DNA from: an uncultured Eggerthellaceae bacterium
Lineage (GTDB): Bacteria; Actinomycetota; Coriobacteriia; Coriobacteriales; Eggerthellaceae
Length of the DNA stretch: 33,414 nt
NCBI GenBank assembly: GCA_904420215.1
Contig: CAJFUR010000184.1
Coordinates: 1 to 33,414, forward strand
Direction: 5' to 3'
The notes below the pieces were generated by a model that saw only the letters and a list, made by a program, of their open reading frames with translations, had not been told where the DNA came from and did not search any database. A program made the position numbers and the translations under genes. Every line of letters begins with the position of its first letter. Positions within the stretch are counted from its first letter, which is position 1. This document shows, in pieces, positions 1 to 8,490 of this stretch.

Positions 1-107
1 CCGAGCACAAGGCGGCCCACATCGAGGTGTCGGGAACCGGGTCGGCCACGTTCGGCGCGCACCGGCACGACGCCAAGGTGGGCGAGTACGAGGAGGACGT
101 GGTCTAG
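1..107 (+). CDS. C-terminal fragment of an unidentified protein
   Basis: The window opens inside a gene. Reading from base 3 gives 34 residues ending in an acidic stretch, EYEEDVV, followed by TAG at 105-107. The fragment contains two histidine-bearing stretches and no motif that I can assign to a family. Codon use is GC-rich at third positions, as in the neighbouring genes, so it is probably real coding sequence cut by the window edge. It is about 110 bases upstream of the FKBP gene on the same strand, so co-transcription is possible but not shown. Confidence 0.55.
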   Translation, partial: EHKAAHIEVSGTGSATFGAHRHDAKVGEYEEDVV

Positions 108-216
108 GCTGCGGTGGGCCCACGGCTGGGAAGGTGCTTTCGCGGCGCCTTCCCAGCGGGGCGGGCGCACGGGTGCGTGGGTGGCACACGACAAAGACGA
201 CGGAGGGTTTGGTGGC

Positions 217-645
217 ATGGAGAAAGACCGCTTGGGAAAGACCGCTTACATCCACTACCGCGGCGGCGTGGCAGGCGAGACGCCGCACGACATCCGCATG
301 GACGAACCGCTGGTCGTCCGCATTGGCGGGCACCGGGTGTGCAAGGGCATCGAGCGGGCGCTGGAGGACTTGGAAGTGGGGGAAAGCCGCACGCTCCTGA
401 TTCCACCCGAAGAAGGTTACGGAAACGCCGACCCGAAACTGGTGCAGTGGTACCCGCGCTCCATTCTGGATCATGGCTACGATCTGAAGAAAGGCTCCAT
501 GATCATGTGGCACAGCGCCGACGGCTTGGCGGCGAAGCCCGCCGTCATCTCCGACGCGACCAAGGACACGGTGCAGATAGACTTGAACCACCCCTATGCA
601 GGCAAGACGCTGGAATACTGGGTGGAATTGGTGGCTTTGACCTAG
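217..645 (+). CDS. SlyD-like FKBP-type peptidyl-prolyl cis-trans isomerase
   Basis: The 142-residue protein has the FKBP/SlyD pattern. An N-terminal strand, AYIHYRGG, is followed by the loop GIERALEDLEVGES and the hallmark PPEEGYG. An inserted flap-like segment runs from about residue 70 to 120, and the C-terminus has NHPYAGKTLEYWVEL, matching the NHPLAGKTL motif of SlyD proteins. Such enzymes catalyse proline isomerisation and act as cytosolic folding helpers. The His/Cys-rich metal-binding tail of E. coli SlyD is absent. I chose ATG 217 because GGAGG at 202-206 lies ten bases upstream; an upstream in-frame GTG at 181 has no better site. A small Cys-rich gene follows after 26 bases and is probably co-transcribed. 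Confidence 0.88.
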   Translation: MEKDRLGKTAYIHYRGGVAGETPHDIRMDEPLVVRIGGHRVCKGIERALEDLEVGESRTLLIPPEEGYGNADPKLVQWYPRSILDHGYDLKKGSMIMWHSADGLAAKPAVISDATKDTVQIDLNHPYAGKTLEYWVELVALT

Positions 646-671
646 CGACTGTCCGGAAGGAGGAACGGCGC

Positions 672-860
672 ATGTGCTATCCCTGCACGGGTTGCGGCCG
701 GTGCGGCAAGTTCGATCCCGAAAGCCCCCTGTACACCCCGCCGCCGACGATACCGTGCCTCGAATGCGGCGGCACGGTGGACGCGGCCACTGGCACGTGC
801 ACGTCGTGCGGAAACGTCGCCTTCGTGCCGGTTGGCGACGGGGTGTCTGCGGGAAAGTAG
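672..860 (+). CDS. Small Cys-rich zinc-ribbon-like protein
   Basis: This 62-residue protein has eight cysteines: CYPCTGCGRCGK at the N-terminus, then CLECGG and CTSCGN. The last two CxxC knuckles make a plausible zinc ribbon. The first cluster could bind another metal or an Fe-S centre, but it lacks the full ferredoxin spacing. The start is well supported by the strong ribosome site GGAAGGAGG at 655-663, followed by ATG 672. It ends 17 bases before the stop of the convergent reductase gene. The function is unknown; I recognise only the zinc-ribbon-like character. Confidence 0.72.
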   Translation: MCYPCTGCGRCGKFDPESPLYTPPPTIPCLECGGTVDAATGTCTSCGNVAFVPVGDGVSAGK

Positions 861-876
861 CAGCCCCGCTACGGCG

Positions 877-3222
877 CTACAGCGCGCGCCCCACGTCGTT
901 GCCGCCGCGGATGGCGAGCGCGATGTTGAACGGGCTGTCGCAGTCGCCGATGGCGTATTTCTCTGCCGTGGATATCTCGTCGAGCAGCCCCTTGTTGGGC
1001 AGCGGGTCGGCGGCGTTGACTATGGAATCGCAGGCGATCTCGGCATCGACGCCGTATCCCGTCTGTATGGTGATGCTGCCGTCGTTGATGCTCTTGATGG
1101 CCGCTCCCGGCCATGCCCGCACGCCCAGCGAGTACAGCGACGTGAGCATGAAGCGGCGCGCGTGCTGGGACTGCTGCAGGTCCAGTTCCTCGTTGGCGCT
1201 CGGCGTCACAATCTGCACCTTCTTCTTGTGCACGGTCAGCCACAGCGCGCAGTCGAACGCCTGCGCGTTCGAGCCGTACACCACCACGGTGTCGCCCAGA
1301 TCGGCCGTTTCGAACGAGTCGAAGTCGATCACCGGCACGCCTCCGCCGGAAACGTCCAGCGCGGCCGGCGTGGAACCCACGGCCAGAACCACGGCGTCGG
1401 GCGCCTCGGATTCCACCAAGGCGGCATCGACTTCGGTGTTGGTCGCCACGTCCACCCCGGCAAGCTCCAGCTGCCTGGTCAGGTAGGCCTTGAGGTCGTC
1501 CAAGTTCTCGTGCGGGCCCTTGACGCGGCTCGCGAAGTCCAGCCGCCCGCCCAGCGCGCCGCTCTTCTCGTAGAGCGTCACCTCGTGCCCGCGCAGGGCG
1601 GCAACGCGCGCGGCCTCCATGCCGGCCGGCCCGCCGCCGATCACTATGACCTTCTTCGGCGGCCCCGCCAGTTCGGGCAATTCGTAGGTTGCCGGGCCGT
1701 TCTCGGTCATGACGCGCTGCGTGAGGGCGTTCACGCGGCAGTAGCCCATCTCGCGGTTGGCCTCGTTGCTGCCGATGTGGCAGTGCAGGCAGCGGCAGCA
1801 GGGGGCTATCTCGTCCCGCCGGCCTTCCCGCAGCTTGTTGACGTATTCGGGATCGACGGTGAGCGGGCGGGTCATGGTGTAGTAGTCCACCTTGCCCTCC
1901 GCGAGCGCCGCCTCGAAGAAGTCGGGGGCGTGCGCCGGGTCCATGTACGTGACCGTGCCGATGGGGATGTCCACGGCGTCCTTGAACAGCTTCGTGATGC
2001 CAAGCAGCATGCCGGCGCCTTGGTGCGAGCCGTCGAGCAGCCCTTGGAAATGGCGGTCGAAGTTGTACTGGTAGCCCCACGGCGACATGCCCTCCAGGCC
2101 GTTCAGGATGAAGTACAGGTCGCTGCCGAACTGGGCGGGATGGTAGTCCTTGATGCCCAGGCGCACGCACAGGGCGTCGAAGCCGGCTTCTTCGAACAGC
2201 TTTGCGAAAGCCAGTTCTTCCTCGGTGGTGGTCTGCTGGTTGTACGGCAGGTTCACTTCGATGTCGAGGGCGGCGAACGCCTCGCCGATGTTGTTGGTCA
2301 GGTTGTCGTTGTCCACGCCGCTTTCCATGAGCGCTTCGATGATGAAGTCCTGACCGCACGCCTCCTTGATCTTCCGTGCGGTTTCCACCACGATGCGTGC
2401 GCGGTTCTCTATGCTGTCGCAGCCGTACTCGTCGGTGCGGTGGTTGTAGTAGCGCGACAGGAACTGCGTGCACAGCGTGTTGCCGGTCATGTGGAAGCCG
2501 ATGCCCTTGAAGCCCATCTCCTTGAACCACTGGCAATAGGCCACGGCGCCTTCTTCGAATTGCGCGATGTCCTCTTTCGTCATCTCGTCGCACGCCTTGA
2601 GGGGCAAAGGCACGAACTGCACGCCGAACGAGGCGCCGTAACTGGCGCATTCCTCGGCAAGCCGTTTGCCCCACGCCATGACGTCGTCGTTGGTGGCGCC
2701 TCCCGGAATGGGGCCCATGGGGTTGGGACCCAGCCAGTCGATGTATTCCATCATGATGAATTCGACGCCGCCCTTGGCGAAGTTGAGGTAGTACTGGTAC
2801 ATCTCGTCGGTGGGGCCGTTGAGGTAGGTGGCCGACCCCGCGGCCGACTTCATCATGCGGTGGCTCAGCTGCAGCGGCCCGAACTGCAGGGGCGAGAACA
2901 GCGTTGCGAAGTCGGTGGTTGCCTGACGGTAGTCGAGGTCTTGGGGGTTCACGTAGGCTTGCGAGATCAGCTCGGTGCCCTCCGGCGTGCCGGGGCTTCC
3001 GCTGCCCGAGTCGCCTTCGGCCGCGTCGCTGCCGGCGTCCCCTGCCGCGCCGCCGCTTTGCGGGGCGCATCCGACAAGCCCGGTGCCGGCCGCCGCGGCC
3101 GTCACGCCGGCAAGGCCGATGCCCGCCAGAAACTTCCGGCGGTCCAAGACGGGCTGTTTGGTTTCCATTTCCTCCCGCTTGGCCGGGTGCGCGCTTCGGC
3201 GTTCTGCTTGATGCTGCATCAT
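877..3222 (-). CDS. Tat-exported Old Yellow Enzyme-type FMN/[4Fe-4S]/FAD reductase
   Basis: The 781-residue protein has the 2,4-dienoyl-CoA reductase architecture. An FMN-binding TIM barrel (about 95-460) precedes a Cys cluster at C475/C476, C478, C481 and C495. A Rossmann FAD/NAD domain begins with VIVIGGGPAG near residue 529. The N-terminus carries a twin-arginine signal, DRRKFLAG, at about 27-34, and a lipobox-like LVGC at Cys52, so it is probably an exported and possibly lipid-anchored reductase. Relatives reduce alpha,beta-unsaturated substrates; the substrate here is unknown. The usual HxxN/HxxH substrate pair is replaced by HMTGN. ATG 3222 is preferred because AAGGAG lies just upstream; Met19 (3168) is the alternative, with GGAGG only two bases away. 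It is divergent from a membrane LuxR regulator that probably controls it. Confidence 0.88.
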   Translation of the reverse strand: MMQHQAERRSAHPAKREEMETKQPVLDRRKFLAGIGLAGVTAAAAGTGLVGCAPQSGGAAGDAGSDAAEGDSGSGSPGTPEGTELISQAYVNPQDLDYRQATTDFATLFSPLQFGPLQLSHRMMKSAAGSATYLNGPTDEMYQYYLNFAKGGVEFIMMEYIDWLGPNPMGPIPGGATNDDVMAWGKRLAEECASYGASFGVQFVPLPLKACDEMTKEDIAQFEEGAVAYCQWFKEMGFKGIGFHMTGNTLCTQFLSRYYNHRTDEYGCDSIENRARIVVETARKIKEACGQDFIIEALMESGVDNDNLTNNIGEAFAALDIEVNLPYNQQTTTEEELAFAKLFEEAGFDALCVRLGIKDYHPAQFGSDLYFILNGLEGMSPWGYQYNFDRHFQGLLDGSHQGAGMLLGITKLFKDAVDIPIGTVTYMDPAHAPDFFEAALAEGKVDYYTMTRPLTVDPEYVNKLREGRRDEIAPCCRCLHCHIGSNEANREMGYCRVNALTQRVMTENGPATYELPELAGPPKKVIVIGGGPAGMEAARVAALRGHEVTLYEKSGALGGRLDFASRVKGPHENLDDLKAYLTRQLELAGVDVATNTEVDAALVESEAPDAVVLAVGSTPAALDVSGGGVPVIDFDSFETADLGDTVVVYGSNAQAFDCALWLTVHKKKVQIVTPSANEELDLQQSQHARRFMLTSLYSLGVRAWPGAAIKSINDGSITIQTGYGVDAEIACDSIVNAADPLPNKGLLDEISTAEKYAIGDCDSPFNIALAIRGGNDVGRAL

Positions 3223-3518
3223 CCTTCTCCTTCCCCTTGTGGCGGATGCATGGCGGTTGCGCGGAATGGCATTCGCGCGTGATCGCCGCAAGGAAGATGG
3301 TAGGCGTTGAGCGTGGGTGAGCGCATCACATGCGAAAGGTGGAATTGCGCGTGCGGCCGGCCGGGGAACCACATGCGAAGGATGAGACGGGGTTGCTCTG
3401 ACATGCCATAAGCGTCCGTGGAGCCGCGGCCGCCTGCGCGGCCCTATCGCAATGGACTATAATGGAATCCATGAAGCGGGGGAAGGGATCGTTGGGGCGC
3501 GCTTCAAGGGGTGATTCG
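3223..3518. promoter_or_regulatory. Divergent promoter region between the reductase and LuxR genes
   Basis: A perfect TATAAT lies at 3458-3463 on the plus strand, and the overlapping ACTATA (3456-3461) reads TATAGT on the minus strand, so both genes may start here. I see no good -35 element for either direction, which suggests activator dependence. Two copies of CACATGCGAA lie at 3327-3336 and 3370-3379. Their 43-base spacing is about four helical turns, and they are candidate LuxR binding half-sites upstream of the reductase gene. This reading is inference from position and repetition. Confidence 0.45.
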
Positions 3519-5084
3519 ATGCGGGAATCCATGCAAGGCGCAGCCGTCGGCGGCTGCGGGACTTCCGGCGCCTGCGGCGGCGCCGCGCGAAGGAAGGGAT
3601 CTGCGCGGGAAACGGTTGCCGTGTGTGCTGGGCTTTCGTTGTGTCTGCTTTCGGGGACGCTGACCGTATGGGGCGGCATGCCGCTGGCGGAACTCACGGG
3701 GCTGGACATTGCGGGAATTGTGCGGCATTGGACTGTGGCCCTGCAGTTGGCCCTTTCGCTGACGCTGTTCGCGGCGGTTCTGGTCAAGGCTCCTTTGGGC
3801 ATGCGCGTGCAGAGGTGGTTGGCGGTGGCCGCAGGCGGGGCCTTCGTTGCCGGATGTGCGCTTCTCTACGTGCCTGCCGGGGCGTTCGGCATCATCCTGT
3901 CGGGCGTTTTGGTGGGGCTGGGGCAGGGGGCGTTCCTGCTGCTGTGGCAGCGCCGCTTCGCTTTGCTGGGCGCCGATGCGGTATCCAAACTGCCGTTTCT
4001 GGCGCTTGCCTTGTCTTCGGGGGCCTATCTCCTGTTGGCGGGGTTGCCGAAAAGCCTCGTATGTCCGGCGGCCATGGCTTCGGCGTGCGTTTCGGCGCTG
4101 CTGTTTGCCATGGTGCCGTGTGGCGCGCCGCCGCATGGCTCGATGTCGAAGGCGGTTCCGTATGCCCCGTTCGATGCCGATATGGTTGCGAGGGACCTGA
4201 AGAACCCCATCATTTGCGTGGCCGCCATGGCCGCTGCCGTGCTGTTGACACGGTTCGTCGCGCTGGGGTCGGCCGCCGATCCAGACACGGTGAACATCAG
4301 CGCGAATGCGGGCATTCTGGTGATAGCCGCGGCGCTGTACCTTGTGCGTTTCGGCTTCGGGAAGGGCGAGGCGCAGGACGGGTCGCAGGGGATACTGCTG
4401 GTCTACCACGTTGCATTTCCCGTGGTCGCCACGGCTTTGCTGGTGCTGCTGCTGGGCGGTGCTGCCTTGGCGACGTCCGTGGCGGCGCTGGCCTATGCCG
4501 GGTTCGCGGTGCTTGCCGTGACCCTCATGTCGGCAAGCGTTGCCATTGCCCGCGAGCACGATGCGCGCTCCGAGCAAATCTATGGCGTGCTTCTGGGAAG
4601 CATGTATCTGGCCTGTACGGCGGTGACGGCTTTGGGGGACGTGTGGCTTTTCCAGTTGGACGCCTCCGCCGACAAGGCCGTGGCCGTGGTGAGCGTCCTG
4701 ACGCTGTACGTGCTGGCCATATCCCTTTTCTTCATCCACGGCATTCCCGGCAGGGGGCGCGTCTGCCACGAGGGAGCGGTTGCCGAAACTCCTTCTGCGG
4801 CCGCTGCGTCGCCCGCGCCGGCAGAGGGGGTGGAGGAGGTGTGCACGCGTCTGGGCGAGAGCGGCGAACTCACCGAACGCGAGCGGGACATCTTGGTGCT
4901 CATTGTAAAGGGACGCGACGCGCCGAGCATTGCGAAGCAGCTGGGCATTTCCATCAACACCGTGCGGTCGCACAGCAAGAGCATCTACCGCAAGTTGGGG
5001 GTCCACTCCAAACAGGAGCTTTTGGATCGGGCAGAGGCCGAGGGGCGGGGGCATCCGAAAACGCCCGGGGGCGCACGGGCCTGA
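3519..5084 (+). CDS. Membrane-anchored LuxR-family transcriptional regulator
   Basis: The 521-residue protein has a long hydrophobic N-terminal part of about ten to twelve predicted membrane segments. A cytosolic Ala/Pro linker follows, and then a C-terminal LuxR helix-turn-helix from about residue 451, with LTERERDILVL and AKQLGISINTVRSHSKSIYRKL. Regulators of this kind are abundant in Eggerthellaceae beside genes for exported reductases, and they probably sense a substrate through the membrane domain. I chose ATG 3519, with AAGGGGTG upstream. An earlier in-frame ATG at 3462 overlaps the TATAAT element and would add 19 residues. The divergent arrangement suggests that it regulates the reductase at 877-3222. 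Confidence 0.85.
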   Translation: MRESMQGAAVGGCGTSGACGGAARRKGSARETVAVCAGLSLCLLSGTLTVWGGMPLAELTGLDIAGIVRHWTVALQLALSLTLFAAVLVKAPLGMRVQRWLAVAAGGAFVAGCALLYVPAGAFGIILSGVLVGLGQGAFLLLWQRRFALLGADAVSKLPFLALALSSGAYLLLAGLPKSLVCPAAMASACVSALLFAMVPCGAPPHGSMSKAVPYAPFDADMVARDLKNPIICVAAMAAAVLLTRFVALGSAADPDTVNISANAGILVIAAALYLVRFGFGKGEAQDGSQGILLVYHVAFPVVATALLVLLLGGAALATSVAALAYAGFAVLAVTLMSASVAIAREHDARSEQIYGVLLGSMYLACTAVTALGDVWLFQLDASADKAVAVVSVLTLYVLAISLFFIHGIPGRGRVCHEGAVAETPSAAAASPAPAEGVEEVCTRLGESGELTERERDILVLIVKGRDAPSIAKQLGISINTVRSHSKSIYRKLGVHSKQELLDRAEAEGRGHPKTPGGARA

Positions 5085-5554
5085 GGTTTCCGCCTTTTGC
5101 GTCTTGTCGCTTTGCGTTTTGCCGTTCTCCGGCGGTCTCCCTGCACCTGCGCCCTGCCGCTCGCCGCCCTTGTGGCGTGTGCACGTCCTGTGTGGGTTGC
5201 GCGTATATCGTGTGGCGGGGGCTCACTCGGCGGCGGCATCACTATACTGATTACTTATATTTTAAGAGTATTTGTGCCGTTTCGCCGGGGTGCGCCGCGC
5301 CGTCGGAATGACGCCTTCCCGCAGCAGCGCCGCTTCTGGCTGCAGGCGCTGCGCCCGGTCCGCGGCAAGCCGGCGGCATCGGAGCGGCAAGGCGCGCCGC
5401 AGGAAGGCATCGGGACGGCCGCGCGATGGGAGTTGCGGCTGCTGCAAGACGCACAGACACGCTGTGCTACGGCTGACAGCGGCACGGCGCGGTGTGAAGA
5501 CGGCCGATGGCAGGCTGGGCAATGGAAGACATGGCGGAAAGAGGCGATGGGCAC
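5085..5554. other. Intergenic region with an AT-rich promoter-like island
   Basis: No convincing gene is seen in this 470-base stretch; its open frames are Arg/Ala/Pro-rich and look like GC-rich noise. A sharply AT-rich island at 5240-5275 contains TATACT (5243-5248) and TATATT (5256-5261). It is the best candidate promoter for the five-gene cluster that follows, leaving a long leader of roughly 280 bases. I see no CIRCE or HAIR heat-shock operator. Confidence 0.4.
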
Positions 5555-5971
5555 GTGAAAGGGTTTTTCGACCGTTTGCAATGGAGAATGGCGGCGTGGA
5601 TGCAGGGGCGGCATGGCGCCGACAGCCTGTCGAACGCGCTGATCGTCGTGGGGCTGGTGCTCACGCTGGCGTCGATCCTGCCCGGGTTGGGCCTGCTTTC
5701 GTGGGTGGCGTTCGTCTTTCTGGCCGTAGCTCTTTTCCGCTGCTTCTCCCGCAACGAATACAAGCGCGCGGGCGAGAACGAGGCGTACCTGCGTTTCGCC
5801 GCCAAGCCCAAGCGGGCGGTGTCCGTGGCGGGCAAGGCGTGGAAGAACCGCAAGACCACCTGCTACTTCAAGTGCAAAAACTGCGGGGCGGTGCTGTCGG
5901 TGCCGCGCGGCAAGGGAAAGCTGAGGGTGACGTGCCCGCAATGCCACGAACAGACCATCCGCACGTCATGA
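5555..5971 (+). CDS. Small membrane protein with C-terminal zinc ribbon
   Basis: About 138 residues. An amphipathic N-terminus (FFDRLQWRMAAWMQGRHG) precedes two closely spaced hydrophobic segments, LIVVGLVLTLASILPGL and LLSWVAFVFLAVALF. A basic cytosolic region follows, then a zinc ribbon with CKNCG and CPQCH. This layout is common in small proteins of unknown function in Gram-positive bacteria, where the tail probably binds zinc. The start is uncertain. GTG 5555 fits the expected N-terminus and has GGAAAGAGG upstream; in-frame ATGs at 5507, 5522 and 5531 are possible. The stop codon overlaps the next gene's start in ATGA, so it is translationally coupled to the MarR gene. Confidence 0.72.
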   Translation: MKGFFDRLQWRMAAWMQGRHGADSLSNALIVVGLVLTLASILPGLGLLSWVAFVFLAVALFRCFSRNEYKRAGENEAYLRFAAKPKRAVSVAGKAWKNRKTTCYFKCKNCGAVLSVPRGKGKLRVTCPQCHEQTIRTS

Positions 5972-6426
5972 GTGCCGTCCTTGCGGCGAACCCCGACGTG
6001 TTCCGGCGCGAGCTGGTGCACGTTTCGCGCTCCCTGCATGGCTTCGTGCACGAGGGGATCATGCCCATCTGCCAAGGCCACGACGTCACGCCGCAGCAGA
6101 TGTACGTGCTGACCGAACTGCTGAACGAGCCGGGGCAGTCCGCCGGCCAGCTGAGCGACCGGGCGGGCATTCTGCCCACCAATTTCTCCGCCGTGTGCCA
6201 TAGGCTGGAGGAAAGGGGTTTGATCAGGCGAAACCGCAGCGCGCGCGACCGGCGCGCCTTCGAGTTGTACATCACCGATGCGGGCAGGGCGCTTCTGGGC
6301 GAAATAGACGAGGACGTCCGGCGCCGGTACGGCCCCGTGTTCGAGTCGGAGCCGCCCGAGACGTTCGAGGCCATCCTGGCCGGCTTCCGCGCGCTGCGCG
6401 GCCTTTCGGAAAGGCTGGCGCGCTGA
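5968..6426 (+). CDS. MarR-family transcriptional regulator
   Basis: The 152-residue protein has the MarR winged-helix core: an N-terminal dimerisation helix, TPQQMYVLTELLNEPGQSAGQLSDRAG as helix pair, a recognition helix around PTNFSAVCHRLEERGLI, and the wing with RSARDRRAFELYIT. Family members repress nearby genes and release DNA on binding small molecules or on oxidation. Its start ATG 5968 overlaps the preceding stop by four bases, and the next gene starts two bases after its stop. It therefore sits inside the cluster that ends with J-domain and Hsp70 genes and is the likely local regulator. The inducer is unknown. Confidence 0.85.
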   Translation: MSAVLAANPDVFRRELVHVSRSLHGFVHEGIMPICQGHDVTPQQMYVLTELLNEPGQSAGQLSDRAGILPTNFSAVCHRLEERGLIRRNRSARDRRAFELYITDAGRALLGEIDEDVRRRYGPVFESEPPETFEAILAGFRALRGLSERLAR

Positions 6427-6428
6427 CC

Positions 6429-7520
6429 ATGTTCGGATACGTCGTCGCAAACCTGGAGGACGCCACCGGTCCGGAAAAGGAGCGCTACCGGGCCGTGTAC
6501 TGTGGGCTGTGCCGCGCGCTGGGGCGGCGCTGCGGGCAGCGTTGCCGCCTGGCGCTCACGTATGACATGGCGTTTCTGGTGCTCCTGCTCGGTTCGCTGT
6601 ACGAGCCGGAGGAAACCCGCTCGCGGGCGCGCTGCGTGGCGCACCCGCTGAAAGCGCACGACTTCGTGCGGAACCGCTTCACCGACTACGCGGCCGACGT
6701 GACGGTGGCGCTGGCCTACCACAAGTGCCGCGACGACTGGAGCGACGAGCGCAAGGCCGCGGCGCGCGTGGGGCAGGCGGTGCTTGCGGGGGCGTACCGG
6801 CGCGTGCGCGAACGCATGCCACGCCAGTGTGCGGCCATCGAGCGGGAGCTGGCCGCCATCGACGCGCTGGAGCAGGCGGGCGAACCCGCGCCCGACGAAG
6901 CGGCGCGCTGCTTCGGCCGGTGCATGGGCGAGCTGTTCGTGACCGGGCAGGACCCGTGGGCGGAAACGCTGCGGAACATGGGCTACCATCTGGGCAGGTT
7001 CGTCTATTTGATGGACGCCGTGTGCGACCTCGAGCGCGACCGGCAGCGCGGCAGCTACAACCCCCTTGCCGCGCTGGACATCGAACCCGCCGACCAGGAA
7101 ATGGCCCTTGCGGTGATCATGGGGCAGGCCACGGCGGCGTTCGAGAAGCTGCCGCTGGAGCAAGACCTGCACCTGTTGCGCAACGTGCTGTACTCGGGAG
7201 TGTGGCAGAAGTACAACGTGCAGTTCAAGAAGGGCGCCGCACCGGGCGCGGCGGGCGAAACTTCGGACGCCGCCAAGGCGGGCGGCGCCTGGCGCCGGCC
7301 CGCTGGCAGGCAGGCCCCGGCAGAAGGAGCGGAAGGCGAGGCTTCGGGAATCGCCTCGGACGCCGCCAAGGCGGGCGGCGCGGGGCGGCCGCCTGCAAAC
7401 AAGCAAGCTCCGGCGGGTGGCGCAGGGCGGCCGCCCGCCAGCAAGCAGGACCCGGCGGGTGGCACGCCCGCGCCGGGGCGAAAAGGAACCGTGGAGGAAC
7501 ATGAGCGTCATGACCGATAA
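6429..7520 (+). CDS. DUF5685 family protein
   Basis: The 363-residue protein matches the DUF5685 pattern. It begins with MFGYVVANLEDATGPEKERY, then YCGLCRALGRRCG and LALTYDMAFLVLLL. A mostly helical body follows, with RCVAHPLK, DYAADVTVALAYHKCRDDW and GRFVYLMDAVCDLERD. Conserved Cys, His and Asp residues suggest metal binding. The last 110 or so residues are low-complexity, with SDAAKAGGA repeated twice and Pro/Gly/Lys-rich text. It starts two bases after the MarR gene, and its 3' end overlaps the J-domain gene by 20 bases. This pairing suggests work with the chaperones, possibly as a client or cofactor; no biochemical role is established. Confidence 0.82.
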   Translation: MFGYVVANLEDATGPEKERYRAVYCGLCRALGRRCGQRCRLALTYDMAFLVLLLGSLYEPEETRSRARCVAHPLKAHDFVRNRFTDYAADVTVALAYHKCRDDWSDERKAAARVGQAVLAGAYRRVRERMPRQCAAIERELAAIDALEQAGEPAPDEAARCFGRCMGELFVTGQDPWAETLRNMGYHLGRFVYLMDAVCDLERDRQRGSYNPLAALDIEPADQEMALAVIMGQATAAFEKLPLEQDLHLLRNVLYSGVWQKYNVQFKKGAAPGAAGETSDAAKAGGAWRRPAGRQAPAEGAEGEASGIASDAAKAGGAGRPPANKQAPAGGAGRPPASKQDPAGGTPAPGRKGTVEEHERHDR

Positions 7521-8334
7521 CCCGTATGCCGTGCTGGGCGTGAGCGAAAACGCGTCGCCCGACGAGGTGAAGAAGGCCTACCGCAAGAAGGCCCGCGAGA
7601 ACCACCCGGACCTGAACCCGGGCGATCCGGCGGCGGCCGAGCGCATGAACAAGATCAACGAGGCATACGACCGCATCATGAACCCGGAGAAGTACGCCGC
7701 GCGCGACCGGCGCGCCAGCGCGGCGGGCGGCTACGGCGGCGCGGGCGGTGCGCGCGGCTATGGGCAGGGCGGCCCCGGCTACGGCGGCGCGGGCACCGGC
7801 GCCGGCACGGGTGCGGGCAACCGCGGCCAAGGCGGGCAGACGGGCTACGGCACGGAAGGCCCCTACGGCTGGACGGGCGGCTTCGGCTTCGACTTCGACG
7901 ACCTGTTCGGCTTCGGCGGAGCGGGCGGAGCCAGCAACGAACCCATCCATCCCGAGGCGTCGGCGGGCGACAGCGCGCAGGTGCGCGAGGCCATCGCCGC
8001 CATCAACGCGGGCGACTGCCAGCGCGCCGTGAACATCTTGAGCGCGGTGGTGAGCACCGGGCGCGACGCGCGCTGGCACTACTTGGCCGCCATCGCCAAC
8101 CAGGGCGCGGGAAACACGCTCATGGCGCTGGAACTCATCCGCAAGGCGGTGCAGATGGATCCCGGAAACCCCGACTACCAGCGCGCGCAGCGGCAGTTCC
8201 AGCAGGCGGGCACCGCGTACCGGCAGGAGGGCGAGGCACGCGGGTTCAGCGTGGGCTTCATAGACCCGGGCACCATCTGCTGCGGCCTGTGCTTCGCCCA
8301 GATGATCTGCCGCATGTTCATGCCCTACTTCTAG
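7501..8334 (+). CDS. J-domain (DnaJ-like) co-chaperone with Gly-rich and TPR-like regions
   Basis: The 277-residue protein opens with a J domain (about residues 5-65) containing the essential HPD in ENHPDLNPG. A Gly/Tyr-rich linker with a phenylalanine-rich patch (GFGFDFDDLFGFGG) follows. The helical region from about residue 155 resembles tetratricopeptide repeats. The C-terminus is Cys-rich and hydrophobic (TICCGLCFAQMICRMF), which may tether it to membrane or metal. It lacks the zinc-finger and substrate domains of classical DnaJ, so it is a specialised partner of the Hsp70 encoded 156 bases downstream. ATG 7501 follows GGAGG by three bases; ATG 7510 is an alternative with twelve-base spacing. 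Confidence 0.88.
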   Translation: MSVMTDNPYAVLGVSENASPDEVKKAYRKKARENHPDLNPGDPAAAERMNKINEAYDRIMNPEKYAARDRRASAAGGYGGAGGARGYGQGGPGYGGAGTGAGTGAGNRGQGGQTGYGTEGPYGWTGGFGFDFDDLFGFGGAGGASNEPIHPEASAGDSAQVREAIAAINAGDCQRAVNILSAVVSTGRDARWHYLAAIANQGAGNTLMALELIRKAVQMDPGNPDYQRAQRQFQQAGTAYRQEGEARGFSVGFIDPGTICCGLCFAQMICRMFMPYF

Positions 8335-8490
8335 CAGGGAAAACGGGCGCGCGGACGGGCGCGACGCGCGCTGGCGGGGAAACGCGGCGGGAACGCACGG
8401 AGGAAGAACGCGCGCGGGGCGGTGGGCGCACGGCGCGAACAGGCGCGCGGCGCAGGCCCGCGCGGCGCAAGACGAACGGAAGGAGCCTCA

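Noticed and set aside
832-3282. A plus-strand open frame of 816 codons opposite the Old Yellow Enzyme gene
   Set aside because: It is rich in Arg, His, Val and Gln, has no recognisable domain and mirrors the codon pattern of the real gene on the other strand, a common effect in high-GC DNA.
5085-5554. A heat-shock CIRCE or HAIR operator before the Hsp70 cluster
   Set aside because: I looked for TTAGCACTC/GAGTGCTAA and CTTGAGT/ACTCAAG arms and saw none; only an AT-rich promoter-like patch is present.
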